Shown here piece after piece: positions 44,847 through 53,690 of a DNA stretch of 64,000 nucleotides. The stretch covers positions 4,154,001 through 4,218,000 of the forward strand of contig JAADJJ010000001.1 of NCBI GenBank assembly GCA_010092695.1. Direction: 5' to 3'. How positions within the stretch are numbered: the first letter of the stretch is position 1; each line of letters starts with the position of its first letter. The position numbers and the translations under genes are program-made. Under the pieces are notes generated by a model, which was not told the DNA's origin, searched no databases, and saw nothing but the letters and a program-made list of their open reading frames with translations. The DNA is from Enterobacteriaceae bacterium 4M9 (lineage in GTDB: Bacteria; Pseudomonadota; Gammaproteobacteria; Enterobacterales; Enterobacteriaceae).

Positions 44847-45134
44847 CTAGCATTTTGGCAGTGACAATAAGTTATTATTCCACCGTCCATCTGCGTAAGT
44901 TCGAATATATTTCCTCCCACCGCTACCGGGATCCACTACCCCCACATCAGCTCGTTTTCCATAACTATCCGTTACATAAAATGTATGCTGTTTAGTTTCG
45001 ATAGCCTGAACTACTTGTGCAACCGACCACTTACTTCCTGGGGGAGAGAATTGATTACTACCAACGTGAGTAATATGTTCATGCGTTGAATTTACATCAG
45101 AAAGAGTAATACATGTTATTCGTACATCTGTCAT
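44847..45134 (-). CDS. DUF3892 domain protein
   Basis: A 95-residue protein of unknown function. It opens VRITCITLSD, has a central TKQHTFYVTDSYGKRADVGV segment and ends RKYIRTYADGRWNNNLLSLP, matching what I know of the DUF3892 family, small stand-alone proteins of unknown role. Start ATG follows AGGAG with eight bases between. It has its own terminator. The surrounding kilobase is far more AT-rich than the flanking core genes, which suggests acquisition by transfer into the lplA-deoD gap. Confidence 0.8.
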   Translation of the reverse strand: MTDVRITCITLSDVNSTHEHITHVGSNQFSPPGSKWSVAQVVQAIETKQHTFYVTDSYGKRADVGVVDPGSGGRKYIRTYADGRWNNNLLSLPKC

Positions 45135-45644
45135 TTACAACTCCTTTTGATAGTGAAAGCCCGGGAAGCGCGATTAAATATAACATTATGATTTTAATCA
45201 AATAAAATGCACACACGAATATAATTAGACATAAAGCCACAACATCTATTGTAGTCAAATACCAATGGATTCATTAACATATCTAATGAGTTATTTTCCC
45301 CCTGTCAAGCACAACATCACATTAGGCACGTTTAAACAGAATATAGAAACATCTCGAAGACGGTTAGAATCGTCGCGAGGTTCACGGCTGGCCGCCTAAA
45401 GGCACAAGGATGTTACGCCACATTCATTCATATGAAGCTAAGACAGCGCAAGACAGCAATATTTTAGCCAGAAGCCATTATTTATAAGGAGGTGCTGGCG
45501 GACTAGCTCTTGTCATTCATATGTTCAATCATCCCTTTGGAAAAACAGCTTTAGTGAACATAACCGTTTAACTTTCACCCACAATCCTGCCACAAAGACG
45601 CCTCATATATGGACAGAATCTCTCCCCACTTACACACCACCAAT
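45135..45644. other. AT-rich intergenic region upstream of the DUF3892 gene
   Basis: About 510 bp with low GC and many stops in all frames. It should hold the DUF3892 promoter. A short frame at 45488-45571 (plus) reads through a glycine-rich start to NHPFGKTALVNITV but has no start or support; it may be a gene relic. No repeats or integrase remnants were recognised. Confidence 0.5.
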
Positions 45645-45675
45645 AAAAAAGGGTGCCCGTCGGCACCCTTTTTTG
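45645..45675 (-). terminator. Terminator of the deo operon
   Basis: Stem AAAAAGGGTGCC / GGCACCCTTTTT, T run on the minus strand, about 15 bases after the deoD stop. Confidence 0.92.
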
Positions 45676-45688
45676 AACATAAAGCGGC

Positions 45689-46411
45689 TTACGCCTCTTT
45701 ATCTCCTAACAGCACGGACTCCAGCGCGATTTTAATCATATCGTTAAACGTGGTCTGGCGCTCTGCCGCCGTGGTCTGCTCGTGGGTGCGGATATGGTCA
45801 GACACGGTGCAAATCGTCAGCGCTTTTGCGCCAAACTCTGCCGCCACGCCGTAGATACCGGCCGCTTCCATTTCCACGCCCAGAATGCCGTATTTTTCCA
45901 TCACGTCGAACATCTGCGGGTCCGGCGAGTAGAACAGGTCAGCAGAGAACAGGTTGCCCACGCGAGCGTCAACGCCCAGCGCTTTGGCCGCGTCCACCGC
46001 GTTGCGCACCATGTCAAAATCAGCGATAGCGGCAAAATCGTGATCTTTAAAACGCAGGCGGTTCACTTTGGAATCGGTGCAGGCACCCATACCAATCACC
46101 ACGTCACGCAGTTTCACATCCGGGCGCACCGCACCGCAGGAGCCCACGCGGATGATTTTCTTCACGCCAAAATCGGTGATCAGCTCTTTGGTGTAGATAG
46201 AGCAGGACGGAATGCCCATGCCGTGGCCCATTACCGAGAACTTGCGACCTTTGTAAGTGCCGGTATAGCCCAGCATGCCGCGCACATTGTTGACTTCACG
46301 CACGTCTTCCAGGAAGGTTTCTGCGATATGTTTTGCGCGCAGCGGGTCACCCGGCATCAGTACTACGTCAGCGAAATCGCCCATCTCTGCGTTAATGTGT
46401 GGCGTAGCCAT
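45689..46411 (-). CDS. deoD: Purine nucleoside phosphorylase DeoD
   Basis: Hexameric phosphorylase splitting purine (deoxy)nucleosides to base and pentose-1-phosphate. It has 240 residues from ATG 46411 (frame open to 46450). The family opening ATPHINAEMGDFADVVLMPG, phosphate-binding GHGMGIPSCSIY, RVGSCGAV and the catalytic aspartate in TVSDHIRTHEQT are all present. It is the last gene of deoCABD, 57 bp after deoB. Confidence 0.98.
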   Translation of the reverse strand: MATPHINAEMGDFADVVLMPGDPLRAKHIAETFLEDVREVNNVRGMLGYTGTYKGRKFSVMGHGMGIPSCSIYTKELITDFGVKKIIRVGSCGAVRPDVKLRDVVIGMGACTDSKVNRLRFKDHDFAAIADFDMVRNAVDAAKALGVDARVGNLFSADLFYSPDPQMFDVMEKYGILGVEMEAAGIYGVAAEFGAKALTICTVSDHIRTHEQTTAAERQTTFNDMIKIALESVLLGDKEA

Positions 46412-46468
46412 AACGTTATCCTTATTAATTAATTCATTTACCAGGCGCACCCGGCGCCCGAATTCAAC

Positions 46469-47692
46469 TTAAAACATCACCTTGCCGTACTGCATGTCCG
46501 ACAGGCCAAAGTATTTCGCCACCGTCTGGCCGATATCAGCAAACGTCTCGCGCTGGCCAAGTGACCCAGGCTTCACGTGCGGGCCGTAAACCAGTACCGG
46601 AATATGCTCGCGGGTATGGTCAGTGCCTGTCCAGGTCGGGTCGCAGCCGTGGTCGGCGGTAAGGATGAGAATATCGTCCTCTTTCACCAGTTCCATCAAC
46701 TCCGGCAGACGGCGGTCAAACAGCTCCAGGCCGCCCGCATAGCCCGCCACGTCGCGACGATGACCCCAGCTGGAGTCAAAATCAACGAAGTTGGTAAAGA
46801 CAATGGTGTTATCGCCCGCGGCCTTCATTTCTGCCAGCGTGGCGTCAAACAGCGCATCCAGGCCTGTAGCCTTCACTTTTTTGGTGATGCCGACGTTGGC
46901 ATAGATATCGGCAATTTTACCGACAGACACCACGTCGCCCTGCTTCTCATCCACCAGCTTTTTCAGCACGGTGGCCGACGGCGGCTCGACCGCCAGGTCG
47001 TGGCGGTTACCGGTACGCTGGAAGTTACCTGCCTTGTCGCCCACAAACGGACGCGCAATCACGCGGCCAATGTTGTAGCCGCCTTCGGTCAGCTCTTCAC
47101 GGGCGATTTCACACAGCTCGTAAAGGCGGTCCAGACCAAAGGTTTCTTCGTGACAGGCAATCTGGAACACCGAGTCAGCGGAGGTATAGAAAATCGGCTT
47201 GCCGGTTTTCATGTGCTCTTCGCCCAGTTGGTCGAGAATGACCGTGCCGGAGGAATGGCAGTTGCCGAGGTAACCCGGCAAATTACCGCGCTCGACCAGT
47301 TTATCGAGCAGTTCCTGTGGGAAGCTGTTCTCCTGGTTGGTGAAATAGCCCCAGTCAAACAGCACCGGTACGCCCGCAATTTCCCAGTGGCCAGACGGCG
47401 TATCTTTGCCCGAAGAGAGTTCCTGCGCCCAGGCATACGCCCCGACGATATCCGCATTGCCGTCCATACCTGCCGGAATTTTCCCGGTGGAGCCTTCGGC
47501 GGCTTTCGCCAGGCCCAGGCGCGTCAGGTTAGGCAGATTCAGCGGCCCCTGGCGACCAGTGTTGGCTTCACCGTTGGCACAGGCCTGCGCGATATGGCCC
47601 AGCGTATCCGAGCCTTCGTCGCCAAAGCGCGCGGCGTCTGCGCTCGCGCCAATGCCGAAGGAATCCAGCACCATAATAAATACACGTTTCAT
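46469..47692 (-). CDS. deoB: Phosphopentomutase DeoB
   Basis: Manganese-dependent mutase interconverting (deoxy)ribose-1- and 5-phosphates; links the phosphorylases to DeoC. It has 407 residues from ATG 47692 (frame open to 47716). The alkaline-phosphatase-type metal ligands appear in IMVLDSFGIGAS near the start and in LTADHGCDPTWTGTDHTREH near the end. The phosphoserine/threonine site is in GKDTPSGHWEIAG. The gap to deoA is 104 bp, wide enough for an internal promoter such as E. coli deoP3. Confidence 0.97.
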   Translation of the reverse strand: MKRVFIMVLDSFGIGASADAARFGDEGSDTLGHIAQACANGEANTGRQGPLNLPNLTRLGLAKAAEGSTGKIPAGMDGNADIVGAYAWAQELSSGKDTPSGHWEIAGVPVLFDWGYFTNQENSFPQELLDKLVERGNLPGYLGNCHSSGTVILDQLGEEHMKTGKPIFYTSADSVFQIACHEETFGLDRLYELCEIAREELTEGGYNIGRVIARPFVGDKAGNFQRTGNRHDLAVEPPSATVLKKLVDEKQGDVVSVGKIADIYANVGITKKVKATGLDALFDATLAEMKAAGDNTIVFTNFVDFDSSWGHRRDVAGYAGGLELFDRRLPELMELVKEDDILILTADHGCDPTWTGTDHTREHIPVLVYGPHVKPGSLGQRETFADIGQTVAKYFGLSDMQYGKVMF

Positions 47693-47796
47693 AATTTCTC
47701 CTGCGTTGGTACGCAATCACGCTCTGAGGCGCTAAAAGAAAGCGATCGGATCAGTATATCGCAACGCGCCTGTCGATAGTCAGCCTGTCGCGCGAA

Positions 47797-49119
47797 TTAA
47801 CCGGTAATTCTTCTGTAAACCACCGGTGTCGCCTGTACAGGTGCATCGTGTAGTTCAACGGCGGCCTTCAACGCCTGCGCGGCCTGCTGCCACTGCGCTT
47901 CATCACGAGCGTGGATCATTGCCAGCGGGCGCTGTGCGTCTGCGCGCTCGCCGAGCGTAATCATCTGCGTAAGTCCCACGCTGTAATCAATGGCATCTGC
48001 CGCCTGGCGACGACCGCCACCAAGGCCCATTACCGCCATGCCGAGCGCGCGCGTGTCCATGGCACTGACCACGCCCTGCCCGTCGGCAAAGACCGGCTTA
48101 CACAGCGCGGCAGCGGGTAAATAGCGGTCATAGCGCTCAACAAAATCCGTTGGTCCCTGCTGCGCGGCCACCATGCGGCCAAACACCTCGGCGGCGCGGC
48201 CGTTATCCAGCACCGCTTGCAGTTGCGCGCGTGCTTCGGCCTCGTTCGCGGCAAGCTTGCCGGACACCAGCATTTCCACACACAGCGCCATGGTCACGTC
48301 CAGCAGGCGCGGATTGCGCTCATCGCCCGTCAGGAAACGCACCGCTTCACGCACTTCCACTGCGTTACCGGCGCTGGAGGCCAGCACCTGGTTCATATCG
48401 GTCAGAAGTGCCGTGGTGCGCACGCCCGCACCGTTCGCCACGCCGGCAATCGCCTCGGCAAGCGCGACCGAGCGCTCAAAGGTCGGCATAAACGCGCCGC
48501 TGCCCACCTTCACGTCCATGACCAGCGCGTCCAGCCCCTCGGCCAGCTTTTTAGCAAGGATGGAGGCGGTAATCAGCGGGATGGAGTCCACCGTTGCGGT
48601 GATATCGCGCGTAGCGTAGAAACGCTTGTCTGCCGGTGCCAGCGAGCTGGTCTGGCCGATAATCGCCACGCCCACGTCCTTAATGATGTCGCGAAACCGT
48701 GCGTCGTCCGGGAAGATATCAAACCCAGGGATGGCTTCGAGCTTGTCGAGCGTACCGCCGGTATGACCCAGCCCGCGCCCGGAGATCATCGGTACATAGC
48801 CGCCACAGGCGGCCACCATCGGTCCCAGCATCAGCGACGTCACATCGCCCACACCACCGGTGGAGTGTTTATCCACAATCGGACCGTTCAGCCCAAGGCC
48901 GCTCCAGTCAAGCACCGCACCAGAATCGCGCATCGCCAGCGTCAGCGAAACGCGCTCGGCAACGGACATATCGTGAAAGAAAATCGTCATCGCCAGGGCG
49001 GCAATTTGCCCTTCAGAGACGGTGTTATCGCGAATGCCGTTAATAAAAAAGCGGATCTCTTCATCGCTGAGCGGCTGTCCGTCGCGCTTTTTACGAATGA
49101 TTTCTTGAGCCAGAAACAC
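47797..49119 (-). CDS. deoA: Thymidine phosphorylase DeoA
   Basis: Cleaves thymidine and deoxyuridine to base and deoxyribose-1-phosphate. It has 440 residues. Signatures: VDKHSTGGVGDVTSLMLGP near residue 83 and MISGRGLGHTGGTLDKLE near 115. The start is GTG at 49119 after GGAGG (E. coli uses TTG), a minor start codon in both. Second gene of the deo operon. Confidence 0.97.
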   Translation of the reverse strand: MFLAQEIIRKKRDGQPLSDEEIRFFINGIRDNTVSEGQIAALAMTIFFHDMSVAERVSLTLAMRDSGAVLDWSGLGLNGPIVDKHSTGGVGDVTSLMLGPMVAACGGYVPMISGRGLGHTGGTLDKLEAIPGFDIFPDDARFRDIIKDVGVAIIGQTSSLAPADKRFYATRDITATVDSIPLITASILAKKLAEGLDALVMDVKVGSGAFMPTFERSVALAEAIAGVANGAGVRTTALLTDMNQVLASSAGNAVEVREAVRFLTGDERNPRLLDVTMALCVEMLVSGKLAANEAEARAQLQAVLDNGRAAEVFGRMVAAQQGPTDFVERYDRYLPAAALCKPVFADGQGVVSAMDTRALGMAVMGLGGGRRQAADAIDYSVGLTQMITLGERADAQRPLAMIHARDEAQWQQAAQALKAAVELHDAPVQATPVVYRRITG

Positions 49120-49143
49120 GTGACCTCCAGGAAACGTCAGAAA

Positions 49144-49923
49144 TTAATAGCCGCTGCTGCTTTTGCCGTCGCCGTGACCCAGCGCCTTAAGCAGGCTTGC
49201 CAGCAGGCTGGATGCACCAAAGCGGTAGTGACGCGCATCGGCCCAGTCACCACCAAAGATCTCATCTGCCGTTGCCAGATAGGTCGCAGCGTCTTCTGCG
49301 CTACGCACGCCGCCCGCAGGCTTGAAGCCCACCGTTTTTTCAACGCCCATATCGCGAATGACTTCCAGCATGATGCGTGCGCTTTCCGGCGTCGCATTCA
49401 CCGGCACTTTACCGGTAGAGGTTTTGATGAAATCCGCCCCGGCGTTGATAGCGATTTCTGAGGCTTTGCGAATCAGACGCTCTTCTTTTAGCTCACCGGT
49501 TTCGATGATGACTTTCAGCAGCACATTCGCCCCGGCACATACCGCTTTACAGGCTTTGACCAGATCAAAACCCACCTGCTCATTGCCCGCGATAAGCGCG
49601 CGGTACGGGAAGACCACATCAACTTCATCTGCACCGTATGCAACCGCAGCACGCGTCTCAGCCACCGCGATGTCGATATCGTCATTGCCGTGCGGGAAGT
49701 TGGTGACGGTAGCAATGCGAATATCCGGCGTACCCTGCGCGTTCAGTGTTTTACGCGCAATCGGGATAAAACGCGGATAAATACACACGGCGGCGGTGTT
49801 GCCGACCGGCGTTTTCGCCTGGCGGCACAGCGCAATCACTTTCTCGTCGGTGTCGTCGTCGTTCAGCGTGGTCAAATCCATCAGTTTCAGCGCGCGCAGG
49901 CTGCTGGCGGTTAAATCGGTCAT
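49144..49923 (-). CDS. deoC: Deoxyribose-phosphate aldolase DeoC
   Basis: Class I aldolase splitting deoxyribose-5-phosphate into glyceraldehyde-3-phosphate and acetaldehyde. It has 259 residues. The Schiff-base lysine K167 is in GADFIKTSTGKVPVNAT, and the proton-relay lysine K201 is in GFKPAGGVRSAEDA. First gene of deoCABD, 24 bp ahead of deoA, with a DeoR operator upstream. Confidence 0.98.
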   Translation of the reverse strand: MTDLTASSLRALKLMDLTTLNDDDTDEKVIALCRQAKTPVGNTAAVCIYPRFIPIARKTLNAQGTPDIRIATVTNFPHGNDDIDIAVAETRAAVAYGADEVDVVFPYRALIAGNEQVGFDLVKACKAVCAGANVLLKVIIETGELKEERLIRKASEIAINAGADFIKTSTGKVPVNATPESARIMLEVIRDMGVEKTVGFKPAGGVRSAEDAATYLATADEIFGGDWADARHYRFGASSLLASLLKALGHGDGKSSSGY

Positions 49924-49981
49924 GGTGTTCTCCAGAAAGTCAGGTTGAGCGGAGGCAGCGAAATCCGACTCCTGCGGTCAA

Positions 49982-49997
49982 TGTTAAAATACTAACA
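49982..49997 (-). promoter_or_regulatory. DeoR operator
   Basis: The 16-bp site TGTTAGTATTTTAACA (minus strand) nearly matches the DeoR palindrome TGTTAGAATTCTAACA. It lies 59 bases upstream of deoC, where deoO1 overlaps the main promoter in E. coli. DeoR is released by deoxyribose-5-phosphate. Confidence 0.85.
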
Positions 49998-50016
49998 TTC
50001 CACTGAAAGACGGTTT

Positions 50017-50032
50017 CGTGTTGCTGTTCACA
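50017..50032 (-). promoter_or_regulatory. Possible CRP half-conserved site of deoP2
   Basis: Minus strand TGTGAACAGCAACACG: one perfect TGTGA half and a poor second half. Its place just upstream of the DeoR operator resembles the CRP/CytR region of E. coli deoP2. Confidence 0.45.
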
Positions 50033-50108
50033 AAAGCTTAAGATTACGTGGTGCAATACCGACAGTATAGGGGATTAAACGGGCAAAACAACGCCTGTAT
50101 GCTGGGAA

Positions 50109-50144
50109 TAAAAACGGCGGTCAGGCTAACAGCCTGACCGCCGT
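50109..50144 (-). terminator. Terminator after the CNT nucleoside transporter
   Basis: A 14-bp stem (ACGGCGGTCAGGCT with AGCCTGACCGCCGT), AAC/GTT loop and TTTTTATT on the minus strand. It separates the transporter from the deo promoter. Confidence 0.93.
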
Positions 50145-50176
50145 AGAGAAATGTTATTTTTCTAACAATGCAGCCG

Positions 50177-51454
50177 TTACAGCGCCAGGAAAACCCCGGC
50201 AATGGTCGCGCTCATCAGGTTAGAAAGCGTACCCGCGGCAACGGCCTTCAGACCCAACTGCGCCACGTCGTGACGACGGTTCGGTGCCATGCTGCCCAGC
50301 CCGCCAATCAGAATAGCGATAGACGACAGGTTAGCAAAACCACACAGCGCAAAGGAGATAATCGCTTTGGTGTGAGGGGAAAGCACCTGCAAACCGGCCG
50401 CGTGCACCACCTCGTCTGCTCGCAGATACTCGCCGAAGTTCAGATAGGCGACAAATTCGTTGATGATAACTTTCTGGCCGATGAAGGAGCCTGCCACCAT
50501 CGCCTCATTCCACGGCACGCCAATCAGCCAGGCAAGCGGTGAGAACACCCAGCCCAGAATCAGTTGCAGAGAAAGCTGTGGATAGTCGAACCAGCCGCCA
50601 ATTCCGCCGAGGATGCCATTGAGCAGTGCGATCAGTGCGACAAACGCCAGCAGCATCGCGCCCACGTTCAGCGCCAGCTGCATACCAGAGGCCGCACCGG
50701 CAGCGGCGGCGTCCAGCACGTTAGACGGCCTGTCCGGATCGTTTGCCATCGCTTCCGGTTGCGCCGCATCATGCGGTTTTTCGGTTTCCGGCAGGATAAT
50801 TTTCGCAAACAGCAGACCACCCGGTGCCGCCATAAACGACGCCGCAATCAGGTAATCCAGCGGTACGCCCATCTGCGCGTAACCTGCCAGTACCGAACCG
50901 GCAACGGAGGCCAGGCCGCCACACATAACCGCAAACAGTTCAGAGCGCGTCATCGTCGCAATATACGGACGCACCACCAGCGGCGCTTCGGTCTGCCCAA
51001 CAAAGATATTCGCGGTTGCAGAGAGCGACTCGGTGCGCGAGGTACCCAGCACTTTACGCAGCGCACCGCCGAGAATGCGGATAACCAGCTGCATAATGCC
51101 GATGTAATACAGCACGGCAATCAGCGAGGAGAAGAACACAATGACCGGCAGCACGCGCAGGGCAAAAATAAAGCCGCCGCCGCCGAACACCTCAAACATC
51201 TTATCAGACACCAGGCCACCAAACAGGAAGCTGATACCTTCATTACCGTAGGCAATGACGCTCGCCACGCCATCAGTCATGGCCAGCAATACCTTACGCC
51301 CAACCGGGACATACAGCACCAGTGCGCCGATACCTACCTGAATGCACCATGCGCCAATAACGGTGCGCAAATTAATGGCTTTGCGGTTACTGGAGAGAAG
51401 AACGGCAAGCAGCACCAGTACAGCCATGCCAACAAGCCCCATTAGGATTTGCAT
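50177..51454 (-). CDS. Concentrative nucleoside transporter (NupC/CNT family)
   Basis: A 425-residue proton-coupled nucleoside symporter of the CNT family. The nucleoside-binding signatures are visible: GQTEAPLVVRPYI near residue 153 and IINEFVAYLNFGEYL near 340. The protein is rich in membrane helices. It resembles the NupX/YeiJ-YeiM branch more than NupC itself, which I judge by length and by the cytosolic acidic insert (ETEKPHDAAQPEAMANDPDR). Its place upstream of deoC and a good CRP site upstream of it argue for nucleoside uptake feeding the deo pathway. K-12 has yjjI-yjjW in this position. Confidence 0.9.
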   Translation of the reverse strand: MQILMGLVGMAVLVLLAVLLSSNRKAINLRTVIGAWCIQVGIGALVLYVPVGRKVLLAMTDGVASVIAYGNEGISFLFGGLVSDKMFEVFGGGGFIFALRVLPVIVFFSSLIAVLYYIGIMQLVIRILGGALRKVLGTSRTESLSATANIFVGQTEAPLVVRPYIATMTRSELFAVMCGGLASVAGSVLAGYAQMGVPLDYLIAASFMAAPGGLLFAKIILPETEKPHDAAQPEAMANDPDRPSNVLDAAAAGAASGMQLALNVGAMLLAFVALIALLNGILGGIGGWFDYPQLSLQLILGWVFSPLAWLIGVPWNEAMVAGSFIGQKVIINEFVAYLNFGEYLRADEVVHAAGLQVLSPHTKAIISFALCGFANLSSIAILIGGLGSMAPNRRHDVAQLGLKAVAAGTLSNLMSATIAGVFLAL

Positions 51455-51592
51455 ACGAAGTCCCTGCGTGTAGTCGTCAAAAAAAGAAAAAAAGAAGCCC
51501 CGAGAGGCGCAAGGATTATAACGGCAGGGAGGGCCATGATGGCTATCTTGATCACGGAACAGCGATGATTGTTACAGGTTATTGTTTCTTAG

Positions 51593-51608
51593 AGTGACGA
51601 AGATCACA
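51593..51608 (-). promoter_or_regulatory. CRP site upstream of the nucleoside transporter
   Basis: AGTGA-CGAAGA-TCACA matches the CRP consensus TGTGA-N6-TCACA at nine of ten core positions. It lies about 140 bp upstream of the transporter start and overlaps the last codons of yjjV. Confidence 0.7.
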
Positions 51609-52395
51609 TTTTTTCACCCTGAAGCGCAAAAAGTCGCCGGGTATTGTCGATTATTGCATGAGCAATCGTTTCCGGGGCTTCCTCGCGCAGTTTACACAGC
51701 GCCCTGAAAACCTGCGCCACGCGTTCGGGTCGATTGGGTTGCCCCTGGTAGCCGTTGAGCGGCATATCGGGCGCATCGGTTTCCAGCAACAGCGACGTGA
51801 GCGGCAGCCGCGCCACAACGTCGCGCGTTTTACTGGCACGCTCGTAGGTAATGGTGCCACCTACGCCGATGTAATACCCAAGCTCAATAAAGCGCTGCGC
51901 CTGTTGCAGGCTACCGGCAAAACCGTGCACTACGCCAGTGCGTGGCAGTGCCGCACGCCTTAAGTGCAGCGCCAGCTTATCGTGGGTGCGGCGCGAATGC
52001 AGAATAACCGGCAGGTCATAACGCTTTGCCAGCCGTAGCTGGTCGTCCAGCAGTGCCTGCTGGCGTGCAAACTGAGGGTTTTCCCGGTACAAATCCAGCC
52101 CGATTTCACCTACTGCGACGAGTTTGGCTGGGCGCTGTGCCAGGTGTTGCTCAAGTAACGCCAGCGCCGCTTCATCATGCTCTTCAATCACAATCGGGTG
52201 CAGGCCCAGTGCGGCATATACCGGCGTAAAGCGTTCTGCCAGCGCCAGTACAAAATCAAAGCGGCTGGCCGACACCGCTGGTACCAGAATCTGCTCAACG
52301 CCTGCCTGGGCCGCTAATTCAAGGCTTGCGGCTTCATGGTCAGTAAAAGGCGGGAAATCAAAGTGACAATGGGTATCAATAAAACGCAGGCTCAC
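51604..52395 (-). CDS. yjjV: TatD-family metal-dependent hydrolase YjjV
   Basis: TatD-type TIM-barrel hydrolase or nuclease, 263 residues (E. coli 259). Metal ligands: IDTHCHFDF at the start, AVGEIGLDLY, the LHSRR histidine and LLETDAPDMPLNGY near the end. It starts with GTG. The GTGA overlap with the yjjU stop shows translational coupling. Substrate is not established; TatD itself is a 3'-5' exonuclease. Confidence 0.95.
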   Translation of the reverse strand: MSLRFIDTHCHFDFPPFTDHEAASLELAAQAGVEQILVPAVSASRFDFVLALAERFTPVYAALGLHPIVIEEHDEAALALLEQHLAQRPAKLVAVGEIGLDLYRENPQFARQQALLDDQLRLAKRYDLPVILHSRRTHDKLALHLRRAALPRTGVVHGFAGSLQQAQRFIELGYYIGVGGTITYERASKTRDVVARLPLTSLLLETDAPDMPLNGYQGQPNRPERVAQVFRALCKLREEAPETIAHAIIDNTRRLFALQGEKM

Positions 52396-53567
52396 GCACT
52401 GTCCTCATTTTTGAACTCGCCGTCATTGGCCTGGTGCTGTGCCGGGCCATCGTTTGCAACGGGCATTGTGGCGGCTACCGCTGCGGGCACGTGTGATGCC
52501 TGAACAGCGCCGGCGTAAACCTGCACACTCGCCGGTTCATTTACCGACGGCAGAATAATTGGCGTTGCACCCGGCGCGCGGGGAGCCACAATGCGCGAGG
52601 TCGCAGGCACCCTCACCGGTTTAGTGAAGCGATGCAGCGCTGGCTTGCCTGCCAGCAGCTTGCCAATGGTGGCCAGAAAGTAGCGCCCGCAGCGCCGCCC
52701 GGTACGGTAGTCCGCACGCAGTGCCACCTCACGGCTGCCGAGCGCAAAACTTTGCAGCGGCGCAGGCGGGAAAATTTCGATAATCCGCAAATCACCCGGC
52801 GGATGTTCAATAAAGTGCTGAATCGCGGTGTAGCTCTCTTCATGGTGATGCACCAGGTTCACCAAGGGCTTGAGGCTGCTTTCGCTCAGCCAGCGCTCCA
52901 TATGGCGAAACCACTGCGGCGTATAATACATTTGTGACGGCACGGTGCGGATAACTACCAGCGTCTGTGCGCCGCGCTTTGCCGCCTCGCGCACCGGCAC
53001 CGCATCGCTGATGCCGCCATCCTGGTAGCTGATGCCATCAAGCATTGCACCGCTGCGGTAAAACCCCGGAATAGCGCTGGAAGCGCGGATGATATCAAGC
53101 CAGGTATCACGCAACGGTGAGAAATAACTCGCGGCGTAGTCGTCGCTGCGACAGGCGCACATGTAAAAGGCTTTGCCCGCATCAAAGCGGCGCTCGGCGG
53201 TCTCCATCGACAGCGGCATCGTTTTTGCGGTCGCATCCAGCAGCCAGTCGAGATCAATCAAATGGCCGCCGCGCACAAAGCGCACCGGGTTGAAGAACTC
53301 GCGCCGTGTGGTGTAGTTGGCAATCACGCGCCGGGCGTAGCCCGGCTGGTGGCACACAAAGGCCGAAAGATTCTGGGCACCGGCAGAGGTACCAAAGTAC
53401 TCATCAAACGGATCGAACTCATTAATCATGAATTCGTCCAGCACACCGGCGGTAAAAATGCCGCGCTGCCCGCCACCTTCGCACACCAGCGCAACTTTGC
53501 CGGGCTCAAAAGGCTTCAGCGCCAGCGGCGCAATATTGCCGAGCGTAACGGGAATTCGCTGTCCCAC
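52392..53567 (-). CDS. yjjU: Patatin-like phospholipase YjjU
   Basis: Patatin-fold serine hydrolase. Oxyanion loop EGGGQRGIF, nucleophile elbow GTSAGAQ and catalytic aspartate in DGGISDAVPV. GTG 53567 after AGGAAGG gives the family start GQRIPVTLG and 391 residues; the frame is open to 53642. The E. coli protein has 357. The extra length is a Pro/Ala/Val-rich C-terminal tail without a fold (from about residue 320). It forms an operon with yjjV. Confidence 0.93.
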   Translation of the reverse strand: MGQRIPVTLGNIAPLALKPFEPGKVALVCEGGGQRGIFTAGVLDEFMINEFDPFDEYFGTSAGAQNLSAFVCHQPGYARRVIANYTTRREFFNPVRFVRGGHLIDLDWLLDATAKTMPLSMETAERRFDAGKAFYMCACRSDDYAASYFSPLRDTWLDIIRASSAIPGFYRSGAMLDGISYQDGGISDAVPVREAAKRGAQTLVVIRTVPSQMYYTPQWFRHMERWLSESSLKPLVNLVHHHEESYTAIQHFIEHPPGDLRIIEIFPPAPLQSFALGSREVALRADYRTGRRCGRYFLATIGKLLAGKPALHRFTKPVRVPATSRIVAPRAPGATPIILPSVNEPASVQVYAGAVQASHVPAAVAATMPVANDGPAQHQANDGEFKNEDSA

Positions 53568-53636
53568 CCCTGCCTTCCTGTCATGATGTCGCCTGCCCTT
53601 AAGCAGACGATACGTATAATGATAAATGTTTAAAAA

Positions 53637-53672
53637 CCGCAAAGGCCAGCACGCAAGGCTGGCCTTTTCACA
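53637..53672 (-). terminator. Hairpin after ytjA
   Basis: Stem AAAGGCCAGC / GCTGGCCTTT with a seven-base loop, followed after GCGG by TTTTT on the minus strand. Imperfect T tract. Confidence 0.6.
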
Positions 53673-53690
53673 CCGACTTGACGACGGGCG

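Noticed and set aside
44644..44850. Plus-strand frame of 68 codons between lplA and the DUF3892 gene
   Set aside because: It runs through the DUF3892 terminator hairpin in the opposite sense, has weak initiation and a random-looking composition.
45488..45571. Short frame GGAGGLALVIHMFNHPFG... in the AT-rich island
   Set aside because: No start codon with a ribosome site in front and only 27 codons; perhaps a relic, but unsupported.
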